Below are positions 1 through 7,774 of a stretch of 17,249 nt of DNA, piece by piece (position 1 is the stretch's first letter; each line of letters begins with the position of its first letter). Source of the stretch: JALUUH01 sp964636675 (GTDB lineage Bacteria; Pseudomonadota; Gammaproteobacteria; S012-40); NCBI GenBank assembly GCA_964636675.1, contig CAZWUO010000064.1, positions 1 to 17,249 on the forward strand, in the 5' to 3' direction. The translations under genes were made by a program, and so were the position numbers. The notes below the pieces were generated by a model that was given only the letters and a program-made list of their open reading frames with translations, ran no database searches and was not told where the DNA came from.

Positions 1-925
1 CACAGCGGCGTGCACGACCCGTAGTAGAACCAAACTCGTGACCCTGTTTAGCGAGGTGCTTGCCAATATCATTTTCTAGCTCAGTTGGAAAAGGCCCTGA
101 GCCAACACGGGTAGTATATGCTTTGGTTATTGCTAATACATAGTCAAAATACAATGGTCCCACGCCACTTCCAGCGGCGGCGGCACCTGCCGTAGTATTG
201 GATGATGTTACAAACGGGTAAGTGCCATGGTCGATATCAAGCAAAGCACCTTGCGCACCTTCAAACAATACAGATTTATTTTCAATTTTATATTTGTTAA
301 GTAATTCAGGAACATCAGCAAGCATATGTTGAAGTTCGTCAGCCATGGCTAAGGTTTCATCATGGGTTTTTTGAAAATCAACGGGGTCTTCTTTAAAATA
401 ATTTTGCAATACAAAATTATGGTAGTCCAGTGCTTCGCCCAACTTTGCAGAAAAGCGTTCACGATGAAAAATATCGACCAAGCGTATTGCTCTGCGGGCG
501 ACTTTATCTTCGTATGCGGGGCCTATTCCACGCCCAGTAGTGCCAATTTTGGATTCTCCTCGCGCTCGCTCGCGTGCTTGATCTAGCCTAATATGATAAG
601 ACAGGATTAGTGGGCAAGCACCACTGATGCTTAATCGTTCGCGGACTGGAATCCCTTTATTTTCAAGCATTTTTATTTCTTTCAATAAATCAATCGGGGA
701 TAAAACAACGCCGTTGCCAATAATGCAATGCACATGCTCGCGCAAGATTCCAGATGGAATTAAATGCAACACCGTTTTTTCGCCGTCAACAACTAAGGTA
801 TGCCCCGCATTGTGGCCTCCTTGAAAGCGTACAACGGCGTTAACATTATCGGTTAATAGGTCAACTATTTTCCCTTTACCTTCATCACCCCATTGACTAC
901 CGATGACAATAATATTTTTATTCAT
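1..925 (-). CDS. purA: Adenylosuccinate synthetase, 3' part cut by window edge
   Basis: PurA joins IMP and aspartate using GTP to make adenylosuccinate, the first committed step from IMP to AMP, in the cytoplasm. I read the frame by reverse-complementing the left edge. It starts at the ATG at 923-925 and stays open to the window edge, giving about 308 residues of an enzyme usually near 430, so roughly the last quarter is outside. The N-terminus has the phosphate-binding loop GSQWGDEGKGK (residues 9-19, with catalytic Asp14) and GGHNAGHT (36-43, with catalytic His42). The last visible residues include FGSTTGRARRC, the conserved substrate-binding TTGR region. The gene lies 12 bases after hisZ on the same strand and is probably cotranscribed. 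The ribosome site is weak, which suggests coupling to hisZ. No frameshift was seen in the stretches checked. Confidence 0.97.
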   Translation of the reverse strand, partial: MNKNIIVIGSQWGDEGKGKIVDLLTDNVNAVVRFQGGHNAGHTLVVDGEKTVLHLIPSGILREHVHCIIGNGVVLSPIDLLKEIKMLENKGIPVRERLSISGACPLILSYHIRLDQARERARGESKIGTTGRGIGPAYEDKVARRAIRLVDIFHRERFSAKLGEALDYHNFVLQNYFKEDPVDFQKTHDETLAMADELQHMLADVPELLNKYKIENKSVLFEGAQGALLDIDHGTYPFVTSSNTTAGAAAAGSGVGPLYFDYVLAITKAYTTRVGSGPFPTELENDIGKHLAKQGHEFGSTTGRARRC

Positions 926-937
926 TACTCTATTCTT

Positions 938-2122
938 CTACTTCAATGTTTCTACAACCCAAACCGAACTGCGTTTTCGAATGATTCTGTTACATCTTTG
1001 ATTCACCGTCGAACGATCTTGCCCGGGTAACTCGGGGATAACTTTCTCGCCTTTTGCACGGAGTTCATTTGCTAATTTATTTAACGCTGCATCACCTTCA
1101 GCAGGTGCTGATATGGCTAAATTCTCTCGTTGATTGCCGCTCAACAATCCCAATAATACAGACACATCTATACTAAATCCCGTCGCAGCTCGCGCAGAAC
1201 CAAAAGCTCTTCCTATACCATCATATCGTCCGCCCCTTGATATTGGCTGGGCATAACCCGAAACATAGGTAGAAAATACGAGTCCTGTATGGTATTGATA
1301 ACCACGTAACTCGGCTAAATCGATATGCAACGGAGTATTGGGCCACTTGGTTTGCACAGTCTCTACAACGGTCTGCAATTCATCAATATAATGACTAATG
1401 ACTGAATGCCCCTCCCCAAAAACTCGGCGAGCGTTCTCAATGACTTCTGCACCTCCGTTCAATGCGGCTAATTCGCGTAGCATATCAATAGCGGGAGTGT
1501 TCGGTAGCGCATCGAGTAATGCATTAATTTCGCTATTAGCTTTCCGCTGTAGTGCTTCGAATAGTTTATTTTCCAACTGCACCGAAATCCCAGCTTGCTG
1601 GATTAATTGCCGAAAAATACTAACGTGGCCTAAGTCCAAATGAAAAGAATTTAGCTTACTTAACTCAAGCGATGCTAGCATTAAATTAATAATTTCAAGG
1701 TCTGCCGCTATGCCGTCATACCCATAGAGTTCAGCACCAAGCTGGTATGGGCTGCGTGAACCACCTAATTCTCTGGCTTTGGTGAGTAAGACAGGAGCAA
1801 AATAACACAACCGTCTAAGCAATCCTTCTTGCTTTAAACGATGCACATCGATTCTAGCGACCTGTGGTGTGATATCAGCGGGAATCCCCATTATTCGTCC
1901 ACTCAAGGGATCGACAACTTTAAATGTACTTTCATCTAAGTCGCTACCAGTCCCGACAAGCAGGGAATCAAGATATTCCATTAACGGAGGGATAACAAGC
2001 TCATATCCCCAACTTTGCAAGAAGTCTATATATTGTCTACGAAATCGCTCTAAATACTCTGCCTCTCGGGGAAGTAGTTCCTCAATCCCATCTGGTAATA
2101 ACCAGGTTTTATTTTCGCTCAT
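938..2122 (-). CDS. hisZ: ATP phosphoribosyltransferase regulatory subunit HisZ
   Basis: HisZ is a catalytically dead paralogue of histidyl-tRNA synthetase. It partners with the short form of HisG to make active, histidine-sensitive ATP phosphoribosyltransferase, the first enzyme of histidine synthesis. The 394-residue protein opens with LPDGIEELLP, as class II HisRS-like folds do. It carries ADITPQVARI near residues 82-91 and the HisRS-type RGGRYDGIGRAFG near 296-308. It lacks the full HisRS anticodon-binding domain, and its length fits HisZ rather than HisRS (about 420 or more). Presence of HisZ predicts a short HisG elsewhere in the genome. The start is an ATG 9 bases after the yjeT stop, with only a weak ribosome site, so translation may be coupled. 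A paralogous HisS-like identity is unlikely given the length and context. Confidence 0.93.
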   Translation of the reverse strand: MSENKTWLLPDGIEELLPREAEYLERFRRQYIDFLQSWGYELVIPPLMEYLDSLLVGTGSDLDESTFKVVDPLSGRIMGIPADITPQVARIDVHRLKQEGLLRRLCYFAPVLLTKARELGGSRSPYQLGAELYGYDGIAADLEIINLMLASLELSKLNSFHLDLGHVSIFRQLIQQAGISVQLENKLFEALQRKANSEINALLDALPNTPAIDMLRELAALNGGAEVIENARRVFGEGHSVISHYIDELQTVVETVQTKWPNTPLHIDLAELRGYQYHTGLVFSTYVSGYAQPISRGGRYDGIGRAFGSARAATGFSIDVSVLLGLLSGNQRENLAISAPAEGDAALNKLANELRAKGEKVIPELPGQDRSTVNQRCNRIIRKRSSVWVVETLK

Positions 2123-2131
2123 TTCACTATT

Positions 2132-2317
2132 TTATTTGACTAAATATAAAATCATTAAACCTATAATCATGCTAACAAAACCACTTAAGCGCATAGACCG
2201 ATCATCTAATTCTAACAGTTTTAACATTGCTTGGCGCATTATGTTTGGGTTAATAAACGGGAGGACACCTTCAATAATCAGAATAAGCGCTATCGCTAGC
2301 CAAAGCTCCGTCCACAT
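2132..2317 (-). CDS. yjeT: Small DUF2065 (YjeT-type) membrane protein
   Basis: This 61-residue protein belongs to the DUF2065 family, whose function is not established. It has two predicted membrane segments, roughly residues 5-22 and 43-59. Between them lies a short polar loop containing the family-typical pattern PFINPNIMRQ followed by LELDDRSMRLSG. In many gammaproteobacteria this gene sits exactly here, between hflC and purA or hisZ, which is the best support that it is real. The start ATG is preceded by AAGGA at a workable distance. A pure GT/CA dinucleotide run lies directly upstream of that ribosome site. A role linked to HflKC/FtsH is a neighbourhood inference only. Confidence 0.88.
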   Translation of the reverse strand: MWTELWLAIALILIIEGVLPFINPNIMRQAMLKLLELDDRSMRLSGFVSMIIGLMILYLVK

Positions 2318-2335
2318 TTTACCGTTTCCTTGTGC

Positions 2336-2348
2336 GTGTGTGTGTGTG
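2336..2348. repeat. GT/CA dinucleotide repeat upstream of yjeT
   Basis: Thirteen bases of uninterrupted GT alternation on the plus strand (CA on the coding strand), extended leftward by an imperfect TGTGC. It lies just upstream of the AAGGA ribosome site of the small DUF2065 gene. Short simple repeats of this type can slip during replication, but at 6.5 units it may be stable. Confidence 0.85.
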
Positions 2349-2377
2349 GGTAAATAAAGAACCCATTAAACGCAGAA

Positions 2378-2400
2378 CGGGCGACATAGATTGTCGCCCG
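2378..2400 (-). terminator. Perfect 9-bp hairpin between hflC and yjeT
   Basis: Arms CGGGCGACA (2378-2386) and TGTCGCCCG (2392-2400) are perfectly complementary around a 5-base loop. The hairpin lies 45 bases past the hflC stop in a 128-base gap. On the minus strand the bases after it are TTCTGCGTTT, which is only mildly U-rich, so full intrinsic termination is uncertain. It could be a leaky terminator or attenuator that lowers expression of yjeT-hisZ-purA, or an RNA stability or processing element. On the plus strand it is followed by ATTATTTT, but no plus-strand gene precedes it. Confidence 0.5.
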
Positions 2401-2445
2401 ATTATTTTACGCTTTGCAGAAAAGCCCTAAATACCCAATTGCCTA

Positions 2446-3303
2446 TTATTTGATTTTTTGAGTATTAAAATATTTAAAGAAGTCAGTATCTGGCTCTAAC
2501 ACCACAATATCATTCTTCGAATTAAAAGAGGTGCGATAAGCATCTAAGCTACGATAAAACGCATAAAATTCTACGTCTTTAGTGTAAGCAGACGCATAAA
2601 TGGCAGCTGCTTTTGCATCACCTTCACCTTTAACTTGCTCAGAATCTCGATAAGCTTCGGCAATAATAATTTGGCTTTGCCTATCAGCATCAGCTCTAAT
2701 ACGCTCAGCTTCCTCAGCACCACGTGACCGGAAGTCTTTAGCAACTCGACTACGTTCAGCATCCATTCGATTATAAACAGAGCTACTAACATCTCGCGGT
2801 AAATCAATACGCTTTATTCTAACGTCAACAATATCAATACCAAACTCTTCGACCTGTGCATTGGCAGTAATTTGCAGATTATTCATGATTTGCGAGCGTT
2901 CACCAGAAACGGCTTCTTGTATGGTGCGTTTTCCAAACTCGTTTCTCAGGCCATCTTTTATGATTTGAGAAATGCGTATATTTGCCCTCGATTCATCACC
3001 ACCCATTGTTTTGTAATAGGTTGCAACATCGCGTATTTGCCATTTCACAAAAGAATCCACAATGACGTTTTTCTTTTCACTGGTTAGATATTCTTCAGGG
3101 TCGGCATCCATGGTTAATACACGAGAATCAAACTTGCGCACATTATTCACAATAGGTATTTTAAAATGCAAGCCCGGTTCTAAATCACTTTTCATGATTT
3201 CCCCGAGACGAAACATAATCGCTTTTTCACGTTCATTGACTGAAAATAAAGCAAATGATCCAACAAACAGTACCGCTGCTACGACTATTCCAATAAATTT
3301 CAT
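2446..3303 (-). CDS. hflC: HflC, SPFH-family modulator of FtsH protease
   Basis: HflC pairs with HflK in a large inner-membrane, periplasm-facing complex that surrounds and regulates the FtsH protease. The 285-residue protein has one N-terminal membrane anchor (about residues 4-21) followed by the band-7/SPFH domain with NEREKAIMFRLGEI and EPGLHFKIP. Next comes a long charged helical region rich in Glu, Arg and Ala (about 175-235), typical of the coiled-coil part. The C-terminal segment DAYRTSFNSKNDIVVLEPDTDFF is split here as DAYRTSF and NDIVVLEPDTDFF, and is characteristic of HflC. The start overlaps the hflK stop by one base (TAATG), a strong sign of translational coupling. Length is slightly below E. 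coli HflC. No missing parts are evident. Confidence 0.96.
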   Translation of the reverse strand: MKFIGIVVAAVLFVGSFALFSVNEREKAIMFRLGEIMKSDLEPGLHFKIPIVNNVRKFDSRVLTMDADPEEYLTSEKKNVIVDSFVKWQIRDVATYYKTMGGDESRANIRISQIIKDGLRNEFGKRTIQEAVSGERSQIMNNLQITANAQVEEFGIDIVDVRIKRIDLPRDVSSSVYNRMDAERSRVAKDFRSRGAEEAERIRADADRQSQIIIAEAYRDSEQVKGEGDAKAAAIYASAYTKDVEFYAFYRSLDAYRTSFNSKNDIVVLEPDTDFFKYFNTQKIK

Positions 3304-4532
3304 TAGCGCACCTCCCTGCTTCTTAGGTTACTGCGTGGCGACCTATCATTTTGAGGGTTACCGCGCAGAACTGTTTCAGGCTGAACTCTTGGCACTGAAG
3401 GGGACAAAATAGAGGAAGACGTAGAAATATTCGAGGCTTGAGCACCTATCATTCTATCTAACGGCAAATATAACAAGTTATTTCCGCCCTCCACATCAAT
3501 CATGACCTTACTCGTTCTTTGTAACACGCTTTCCATCGTTTCAATATAGAGGCGTTGGCGGGTTACTTCGGGTGCCTTTTTATATTCAGTAAGCAATTGA
3601 TTAAAACGTGAAGATTCTCCTTCTGCTTTTGCAATGATACTTTCACGATACCCTGTTGATTCTTCGATAATACGCGCTCCATTACCTCGAGACCTCGGTA
3701 TGACATCATTTGAATAGGCTTCAGCATCGTTAATCAAACGCTGCTGATCCTCACGCGCTTTTATCGCGTCTTCAAATGCGCCTCTAACTTCCTGCGGTGG
3801 CTGAACACTTTGCATGTTAACGCTGGTTATGGCCAAACCTGTACTGTATTTATCCAGAGTATCTTGCAAGATAGCCCGCGTGCGATCTGCTATTTCGCTT
3901 TGGCCTTGGGTTAATACAAAATCCATTTTACTTTTACCAACTGCTTCACGAATTGCGCTCTCAGTAGCTTGACGTAATGTCGCCTCTGGATCTCGCACAT
4001 CGAATAAATAATTTTGTGCATTTTTTATCCGATATTGCACTGCAAACTTTATCTCAACAATGTTTTCATCCTGAGTCAGCATTAAGGATTCTTGCGGCAC
4101 GGAACCGGCCTCTCTTCCAGTACTCGAGCGATAACCAATTTCAGTACTTCTGTTTTGGTCTACGTTGACAATTTCAACGTTTTCGATCGGATATGGAAAA
4201 TGCCAATGTGGGCCAGGCTCGGTAGTTTCCTTATACTGTCCAAACTGTGTGACAACTCCGCGCTCGGGTGGCTCTACAATATAAATACCTGATAAGCCCC
4301 AAACGATAAGTGCGACAACAGCAACGATAGCAAAAGCAGATGTAGATGCACCACCGGATGATGGTGTAGCACCGTTTCCGCCATTATCGGAGGTTTTCTT
4401 GCCACCAAAAAGTGCATTTATTTTACTTTGCCACTTTTTTATGAGTTCATCCAAGTCTGGCGGGCCTTGGTCTTTTCTACCACCACCCCACGGATCCTTG
4501 TTATCCGAACCTCCCGGTTCATTCCACGCCAT
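3303..4532 (-). CDS. hflK: HflK, SPFH-family modulator of FtsH protease
   Basis: HflK is the partner of HflC in the FtsH-regulating membrane complex. The protein has 409 residues. Its N-terminal cytoplasmic tail is Gly/Asp/Pro-rich (MAWNEPGGSDNKDPWGGG), with DLDELIKKWQSKI as in the family. A membrane segment follows at about 65-84, then the SPFH domain beginning IVEPPERGVVTQFGQY with PGPHWHFPYPIE. A charged helical stalk lies around 250-320, and a polar, Arg-rich C-terminal tail ends SNLRSREVR. The start ATG at 4530-4532 has a good upstream AGGTGG. A plausible sigma-70 promoter lies in the 91-base gap after hflX, so hflKC may be transcribed on its own as well as from upstream promoters. The tail is of low complexity and is expected to vary between species. 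Confidence 0.96.
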   Translation of the reverse strand: MAWNEPGGSDNKDPWGGGRKDQGPPDLDELIKKWQSKINALFGGKKTSDNGGNGATPSSGGASTSAFAIVAVVALIVWGLSGIYIVEPPERGVVTQFGQYKETTEPGPHWHFPYPIENVEIVNVDQNRSTEIGYRSSTGREAGSVPQESLMLTQDENIVEIKFAVQYRIKNAQNYLFDVRDPEATLRQATESAIREAVGKSKMDFVLTQGQSEIADRTRAILQDTLDKYSTGLAITSVNMQSVQPPQEVRGAFEDAIKAREDQQRLINDAEAYSNDVIPRSRGNGARIIEESTGYRESIIAKAEGESSRFNQLLTEYKKAPEVTRQRLYIETMESVLQRTSKVMIDVEGGNNLLYLPLDRMIGAQASNISTSSSILSPSVPRVQPETVLRGNPQNDRSPRSNLRSREVR

Positions 4533-4580
4533 AGTATTCCACCTTTTAATTTGTTATCCAGTTAATCAACCAGTTGTCGA

Positions 4581-4609
4581 ATTGTATGGGCCTTCTGACT
4601 AGCCCGCAA
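4581..4609 (-). promoter_or_regulatory. Putative sigma-70 promoter for hflK-hflC
   Basis: On the minus strand, TTGCGG (4604-4609) and TACAAT (4581-4586) are separated by exactly 17 bases. The -10 matches consensus at five of six positions; the -35 keeps only TTG. The expected start is near 4574, about 40 bases before the hflK ATG. Called by eye. Confidence 0.4.
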
Positions 4610-4623
4610 GTAATTGTCTGCAT

Positions 4624-5898
4624 TCATTTATATTTTTTAACATCACTTTCATTCAAACCTAGCCGTTGTGCGGTTGTTTTTTGTAAACTTACCTTTAATA
4701 AAAAACCACCATCACTAGACACCTCTTCAGAGTTTACTACGTTAAGCTCAAAAAGCTCAGCCCGCGTTTTTGCCTGCTCAGCCCGAAGCCTAATCCAACC
4801 ATGGATATAATCTTGACCGAAAAAGTCTTTTAATGTTTCTACTAGCAAATTTAGACCCAAACCTGTTTTAGATGACAGCCAGACCTTCGTAATGTTCCCC
4901 GCTGAGTTTCTGTCTATGTGTGGTTGCACATTGTCTAATAAATCAATTTTATTATAAATCTCGATTTGTTTTACATTTTTTGCATCTATTTCGTCAATAA
5001 TATCATTTACTTGTTGAATACGCTGTTCACGTTCTAAACAAGTCGCATCAATCACGTGCAAGAGTAAATGACTTTGTCGCGTTTCTTCTAAAGTTGATTT
5101 GAATGCCGCCACTAAATCATGTGGAAGTTTTTTAACAAATCCCACCGTATCAGCAAATATAATAGGACCTGCATCTGCAATTTCAACTCGACGCAAGGTA
5201 GCGTCTAAAGTAGCAAACAGCTGATCTGCGGCATAAACTTTTGCCCCCGTTACTAAATTGAATAGCGTTGATTTTCCAGCATTGGTATAACCTACGAGTG
5301 ACACAGTAGGCATTTCTGCGCGCTTTCGCCCTCGACGACCTTGCTCACGTTGTTTCTGAACTTTCTCTAGGCGTTTATTGATTTGTTTAATTCTTTGAGC
5401 AAGTAATCGTCGATCTGTTTCAAGCTGAGTCTCTCCAGGCCCGCGTAAACCTATGCCGCCTTTTTGTCGCTCTAAATGTGTCCAACCTCGAATTAATCGG
5501 GTAGACATGTGCCGGAGCTGCGCGAGTTCAACCTGGAGTTTTCCTTCAAACGAACGCGCACGTTGAGCGAAAATATCTAAAATCAATCCCGTTCTGTCTA
5601 ATACTCTGCACAGAAATAACTGTTCAAGATTCCGCTCTTGCGCAGGTGTTAAGGCATGATCAAATATGACCAGCTCTGCTTGATGATGTATGATGCTGGC
5701 GCGAATTTCTTCGGCCTTACCTTTACCTACAAAATATTTTGCATCAGGCGCTTTGCGATTTCCAACCACTGTGGCAACCGGAAAAGCGCCTGCTGAACGC
5801 GCAAGCTCTTCAAATTCCACCAGATCAATTTTATCTTCGCGCTGAAAGCATATATGAACCAAGACAGCCTTTTCGCCACCTGAATGGCGTTCAAACAA
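4624..5898 (-). CDS. hflX: Ribosome-associated GTPase HflX
   Basis: HflX is a GTPase that binds the 50S subunit and splits stalled or stressed 70S ribosomes. From the chosen start the protein has 424 residues. The N-terminal HflX domain includes RKAPDAKYFVGKGKAEEI and FDHALTPAQERNLE. The linker signature GGIGLRGPGETQLETDRR precedes the G domain. That domain has G1 GYTNAGKST (about 203-211), G3 DTVGF (250-254) and G4 NKID (316-319). There is no ATG near the start. I chose TTG at 5896-5898 because the protein then begins FERHSGGEKAVLVH, aligning with the E. coli start, and because GAGG lies six bases upstream. Another TTG at 5911-5913 is possible but sits directly after a stop and has no ribosome site. 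It lies 60 bases after hfq. Confidence 0.95.
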   Translation of the reverse strand: MFERHSGGEKAVLVHICFQREDKIDLVEFEELARSAGAFPVATVVGNRKAPDAKYFVGKGKAEEIRASIIHHQAELVIFDHALTPAQERNLEQLFLCRVLDRTGLILDIFAQRARSFEGKLQVELAQLRHMSTRLIRGWTHLERQKGGIGLRGPGETQLETDRRLLAQRIKQINKRLEKVQKQREQGRRGRKRAEMPTVSLVGYTNAGKSTLFNLVTGAKVYAADQLFATLDATLRRVEIADAGPIIFADTVGFVKKLPHDLVAAFKSTLEETRQSHLLLHVIDATCLEREQRIQQVNDIIDEIDAKNVKQIEIYNKIDLLDNVQPHIDRNSAGNITKVWLSSKTGLGLNLLVETLKDFFGQDYIHGWIRLRAEQAKTRAELFELNVVNSEEVSSDGGFLLKVSLQKTTAQRLGLNESDVKKYK

Positions 5899-5958
5899 AC
5901 CTTGCCTCAGCAATCACTAAGAAAAATGTGCACTCTATATTCGTCAAAAAAATGGAGA

Positions 5959-6207
5959 TTAATTTGATCCTTCAGTCGATTCAGCGTCACTAGAAGTAAT
6001 TCTGACATTACGCGAAGGAACTACGGTGGAAATAGCGTGTTTATATACCATTTGACTCACGCTATTTTTTAATAAAACTACGAATTGATCAAACGAATCG
6101 ATTTGTCCCTGGAGTTTTATTCCATTAACCAAATATATGGACACCGGAATTTTTTCTTTTCGTAAGGTGTTTAAAAAAGGGTCTTGTAAACTTTGCCCTT
6201 TTGACAT
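5959..6207 (-). CDS. hfq: RNA chaperone Hfq
   Basis: Hfq is a hexameric Sm-like RNA chaperone that pairs small regulatory RNAs with mRNAs. The 82-residue protein holds the whole core. Proximal-face residues are Gln8, Asp9 and the YKH triplet at 55-57; distal-face Tyr25 and Lys31 lie in IYLVNGIKLQGQI; the Sm2 motif is YKHAISTVVPSR. The basic rim patch is RKEK (16-19), a variant of the RRER in E. coli. The acidic C-terminal tail (about 71-82, SSDAESTEGSN) is much shorter than in E. coli. AGGAG lies eight bases before the ATG. The gene has a 228-base leader gap after miaA with its own likely promoter and a small hairpin, and is followed closely by hflX. Confidence 0.98.
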   Translation of the reverse strand: MSKGQSLQDPFLNTLRKEKIPVSIYLVNGIKLQGQIDSFDQFVVLLKNSVSQMVYKHAISTVVPSRNVRITSSDAESTEGSN

Positions 6208-6308
6208 GTAGCGCTCTCCTATATATAGACATTACTTTCCCATCGAACTAGCAAGCAAAACCCCATTTAGATCGATGGATACTTTCAAAAACACGACAGT
6301 ATCTTCTT

Positions 6309-6323
6309 GCCCATACGTTGGGC
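6309..6323 (-). other. Small hairpin in the hfq leader
   Basis: GCCCA (6309-6313) and TGGGC (6319-6323) form a perfect 5-bp stem with a 5-base loop. If the predicted promoter at 6336-6363 is used, the hairpin lies within the first twenty or so bases of the hfq mRNA, where it could affect mRNA stability. Short stems also arise by chance. Confidence 0.35.
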
Positions 6324-6335
6324 CTTTAATCGCGA

Positions 6336-6363
6336 ATAATACACCTAAATCGTTAAACTTCAA
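6336..6363 (-). promoter_or_regulatory. Putative sigma-70 promoter for hfq-hflX
   Basis: On the minus strand, TTGAAG (6358-6363) and TATTAT (6336-6341) are separated by 16 bases. Matches to consensus are four and five of six. The expected transcript starts near 6329, leaving a leader of about 120 bases before hfq. A separate hfq promoter downstream of miaA is also known in E. coli. Called by eye. Confidence 0.4.
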
Positions 6364-6435
6364 AAACAATTAGTTATTTTCTGCATGTGAACCTTACTAC
6401 ATACCTTAGCAAGAATCTCTACTTCTTTTCTCTCT

Positions 6436-7371
6436 CTAGGGTGTAAGGTAATTTTTAACCTTACAAACTATTTGATCAATGTAATCCTCTTTGGCTGAAT
6501 CAATCCAAATTAAATCCTGATGTTTTCGCAACCAAGTAAGTTGTCGTTTGGCCAATTGGCGCGTTGCAACAATACCTTTATATACCATATCTTGATGGCT
6601 ATATTCTCCTTCAAGATACTGCCACATCTGGCGGTAACCCACACAACGCATGGACGGCAAATCCTTATGAAGATCGAATTTTTGCCTAAGGCGGATAAGC
6701 TCTTGCTCTAAACCTTGATCAATCATCAACCGAAAACGCTGTGCAATACGCGCATGCAATACCGCCCTATCCGAAGGCGAGATCGCTATTTTCAAGACTG
6801 AGTATGGAAATTCATCTGCTTGCGTTTGCTTCCACCAGGTACTAATAGGCACCCCACTAAACTGAAATACTTCTAATGCACGTATAATACGCTGAGGATC
6901 AGTCGGCATTATTTTACGCGCGGCAATACTGTCTACTTCCTCAAGTCTGCGATAAAGCGTCGACAAACCAAATTGATGCATCTCGTTTTCTAACTGAGTC
7001 CTAATGTCCTTATCCGAAGGCGGCAACTGCGCCAGACCCTTAAATAATGAATTGAAATACAGCATTGTTCCACCCACAAACAATGGTGTTTTTTTAACTG
7101 AAAAACTGCATTCAATTTCGTACAACGCCTCTTTGCGAAATCGTCCAACGGAGTAGTGTGAGGTTGGGTCACATAAATCTACAAGTTTATGAGGGGCATT
7201 CTTTAAGGTGTTTTTATCAGGCTTGGAAGTACCTACTTCCATCTCCTTATAAATAAGCGCAGAATCAACACTTATGATTTGCAGGGGAAATAAATCGGCT
7301 AACACCAATGCTGCGGCCGTTTTGCCCGATGCCGTTGGCCCCATAAGAGCTATTACTTTTTTTTCACTCAT
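6436..7371 (-). CDS. miaA: tRNA dimethylallyltransferase MiaA
   Basis: MiaA transfers a dimethylallyl group to N6 of A37 in tRNAs that read codons starting with U. The 311-residue protein has the P-loop GPTASGKT at 11-18. It also has DSALIYKEMEVGT (36-48, with the catalytic Asp36), PHKLVDLCDPT, GGTMLYFNSL near 100-109, and TDPQRIIRALEVF, all MiaA signatures. Length matches the family. The start ATG has no obvious ribosome site. A tRNA-Ser gene lies 114 bases upstream on the same strand with no clear terminator between, so read-through into miaA is possible. A 7-bp inverted repeat (6443-6449 with 6458-6464) lies at the 3' end of the coding region, without a U-tract. mutL, the usual upstream neighbour, is absent here. 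Confidence 0.97.
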   Translation of the reverse strand: MSEKKVIALMGPTASGKTAAALVLADLFPLQIISVDSALIYKEMEVGTSKPDKNTLKNAPHKLVDLCDPTSHYSVGRFRKEALYEIECSFSVKKTPLFVGGTMLYFNSLFKGLAQLPPSDKDIRTQLENEMHQFGLSTLYRRLEEVDSIAARKIMPTDPQRIIRALEVFQFSGVPISTWWKQTQADEFPYSVLKIAISPSDRAVLHARIAQRFRLMIDQGLEQELIRLRQKFDLHKDLPSMRCVGYRQMWQYLEGEYSHQDMVYKGIVATRQLAKRQLTWLRKHQDLIWIDSAKEDYIDQIVCKVKNYLTP

Positions 7372-7485
7372 TTGCGTGGAAAGTTTATCTTAGACTTAAA
7401 AAGGTAAGTACGCTAACAAATGGAAAGAAATCTTCAAAAAATGACTTATAATCAATTGCTTATGAATATGACGCATAAGAATGGA

Positions 7486-7573
7486 TGGCGGAGAAGCAGG
7501 GATTCGAACCCTGGGAACCTTACGGTTCAACGGTTTTCAAGACCGCCGCTTTCGACCACTCAGCCACCTCTCC
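7486..7573 (-). tRNA. tRNA-Ser (anticodon UGA)
   Basis: The minus strand folds as an 88-base class II tRNA with a genome-encoded CCA end. The acceptor stem pairs GGAGAGG with CTTCTCC. The T arm contains GGTTCGAATCC. The extra arm is long, as in serine tRNAs. The anticodon stem GCGGT/ACCGT encloses loop CTTGAAA, giving anticodon TGA, which reads UCA (and UCG by wobble). Positions 36-38 are AAA, the MiaA recognition signature, so this tRNA is an expected substrate of the neighbouring miaA product. A possible promoter lies in 7574-7660, with a TATCTT followed by GC-rich bases, but it is weak by eye. Confidence 0.97.
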
Positions 7574-7688
7574 ACGTATGTCCTTTGATCCCAAATATCT
7601 TACCCGGAAATCAACGGGCGCTAAAGATACATAAAACCTTGAGACATTTCCAGTAACAAATACACTTTTCTATTAATTTTTGCGATTC

Positions 7689-7719
7689 TTGATTGAAATG
7701 TTATGCTTTGAACTATACT
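7689..7719 (+). promoter_or_regulatory. Putative promoter for yccA
   Basis: TATACT (7714-7719) matches a -10 at five of six positions. The best upstream elements are TTGATT (7689-7694, 19-base spacer) or TTGAAA (7693-7698, 15-base spacer), neither at the ideal distance. A leader of about 50 bases would precede the ATG at 7775, whose AGGAGA (7758-7763) is 11 bases upstream. Confidence 0.3.
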
Positions 7720-7774
7720 TAGACTTATTGGTCTTAGAATTAGTGCTTTATAATTACAGGAGATTTAACAGTAC

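Noticed and set aside
1869..2357. 162-codon plus-strand frame antisense to hisZ and yjeT
   Set aside because: It lies opposite two well-supported genes and its composition (Ser/Ile/Arg-rich, no domain) is that of an antisense shadow.
6443..6464. 7-bp inverted repeat at the 3' end of miaA as a terminator
   Set aside because: The loop is AT-rich, the stem lies within the coding region, and no U-tract follows on the transcribed strand.
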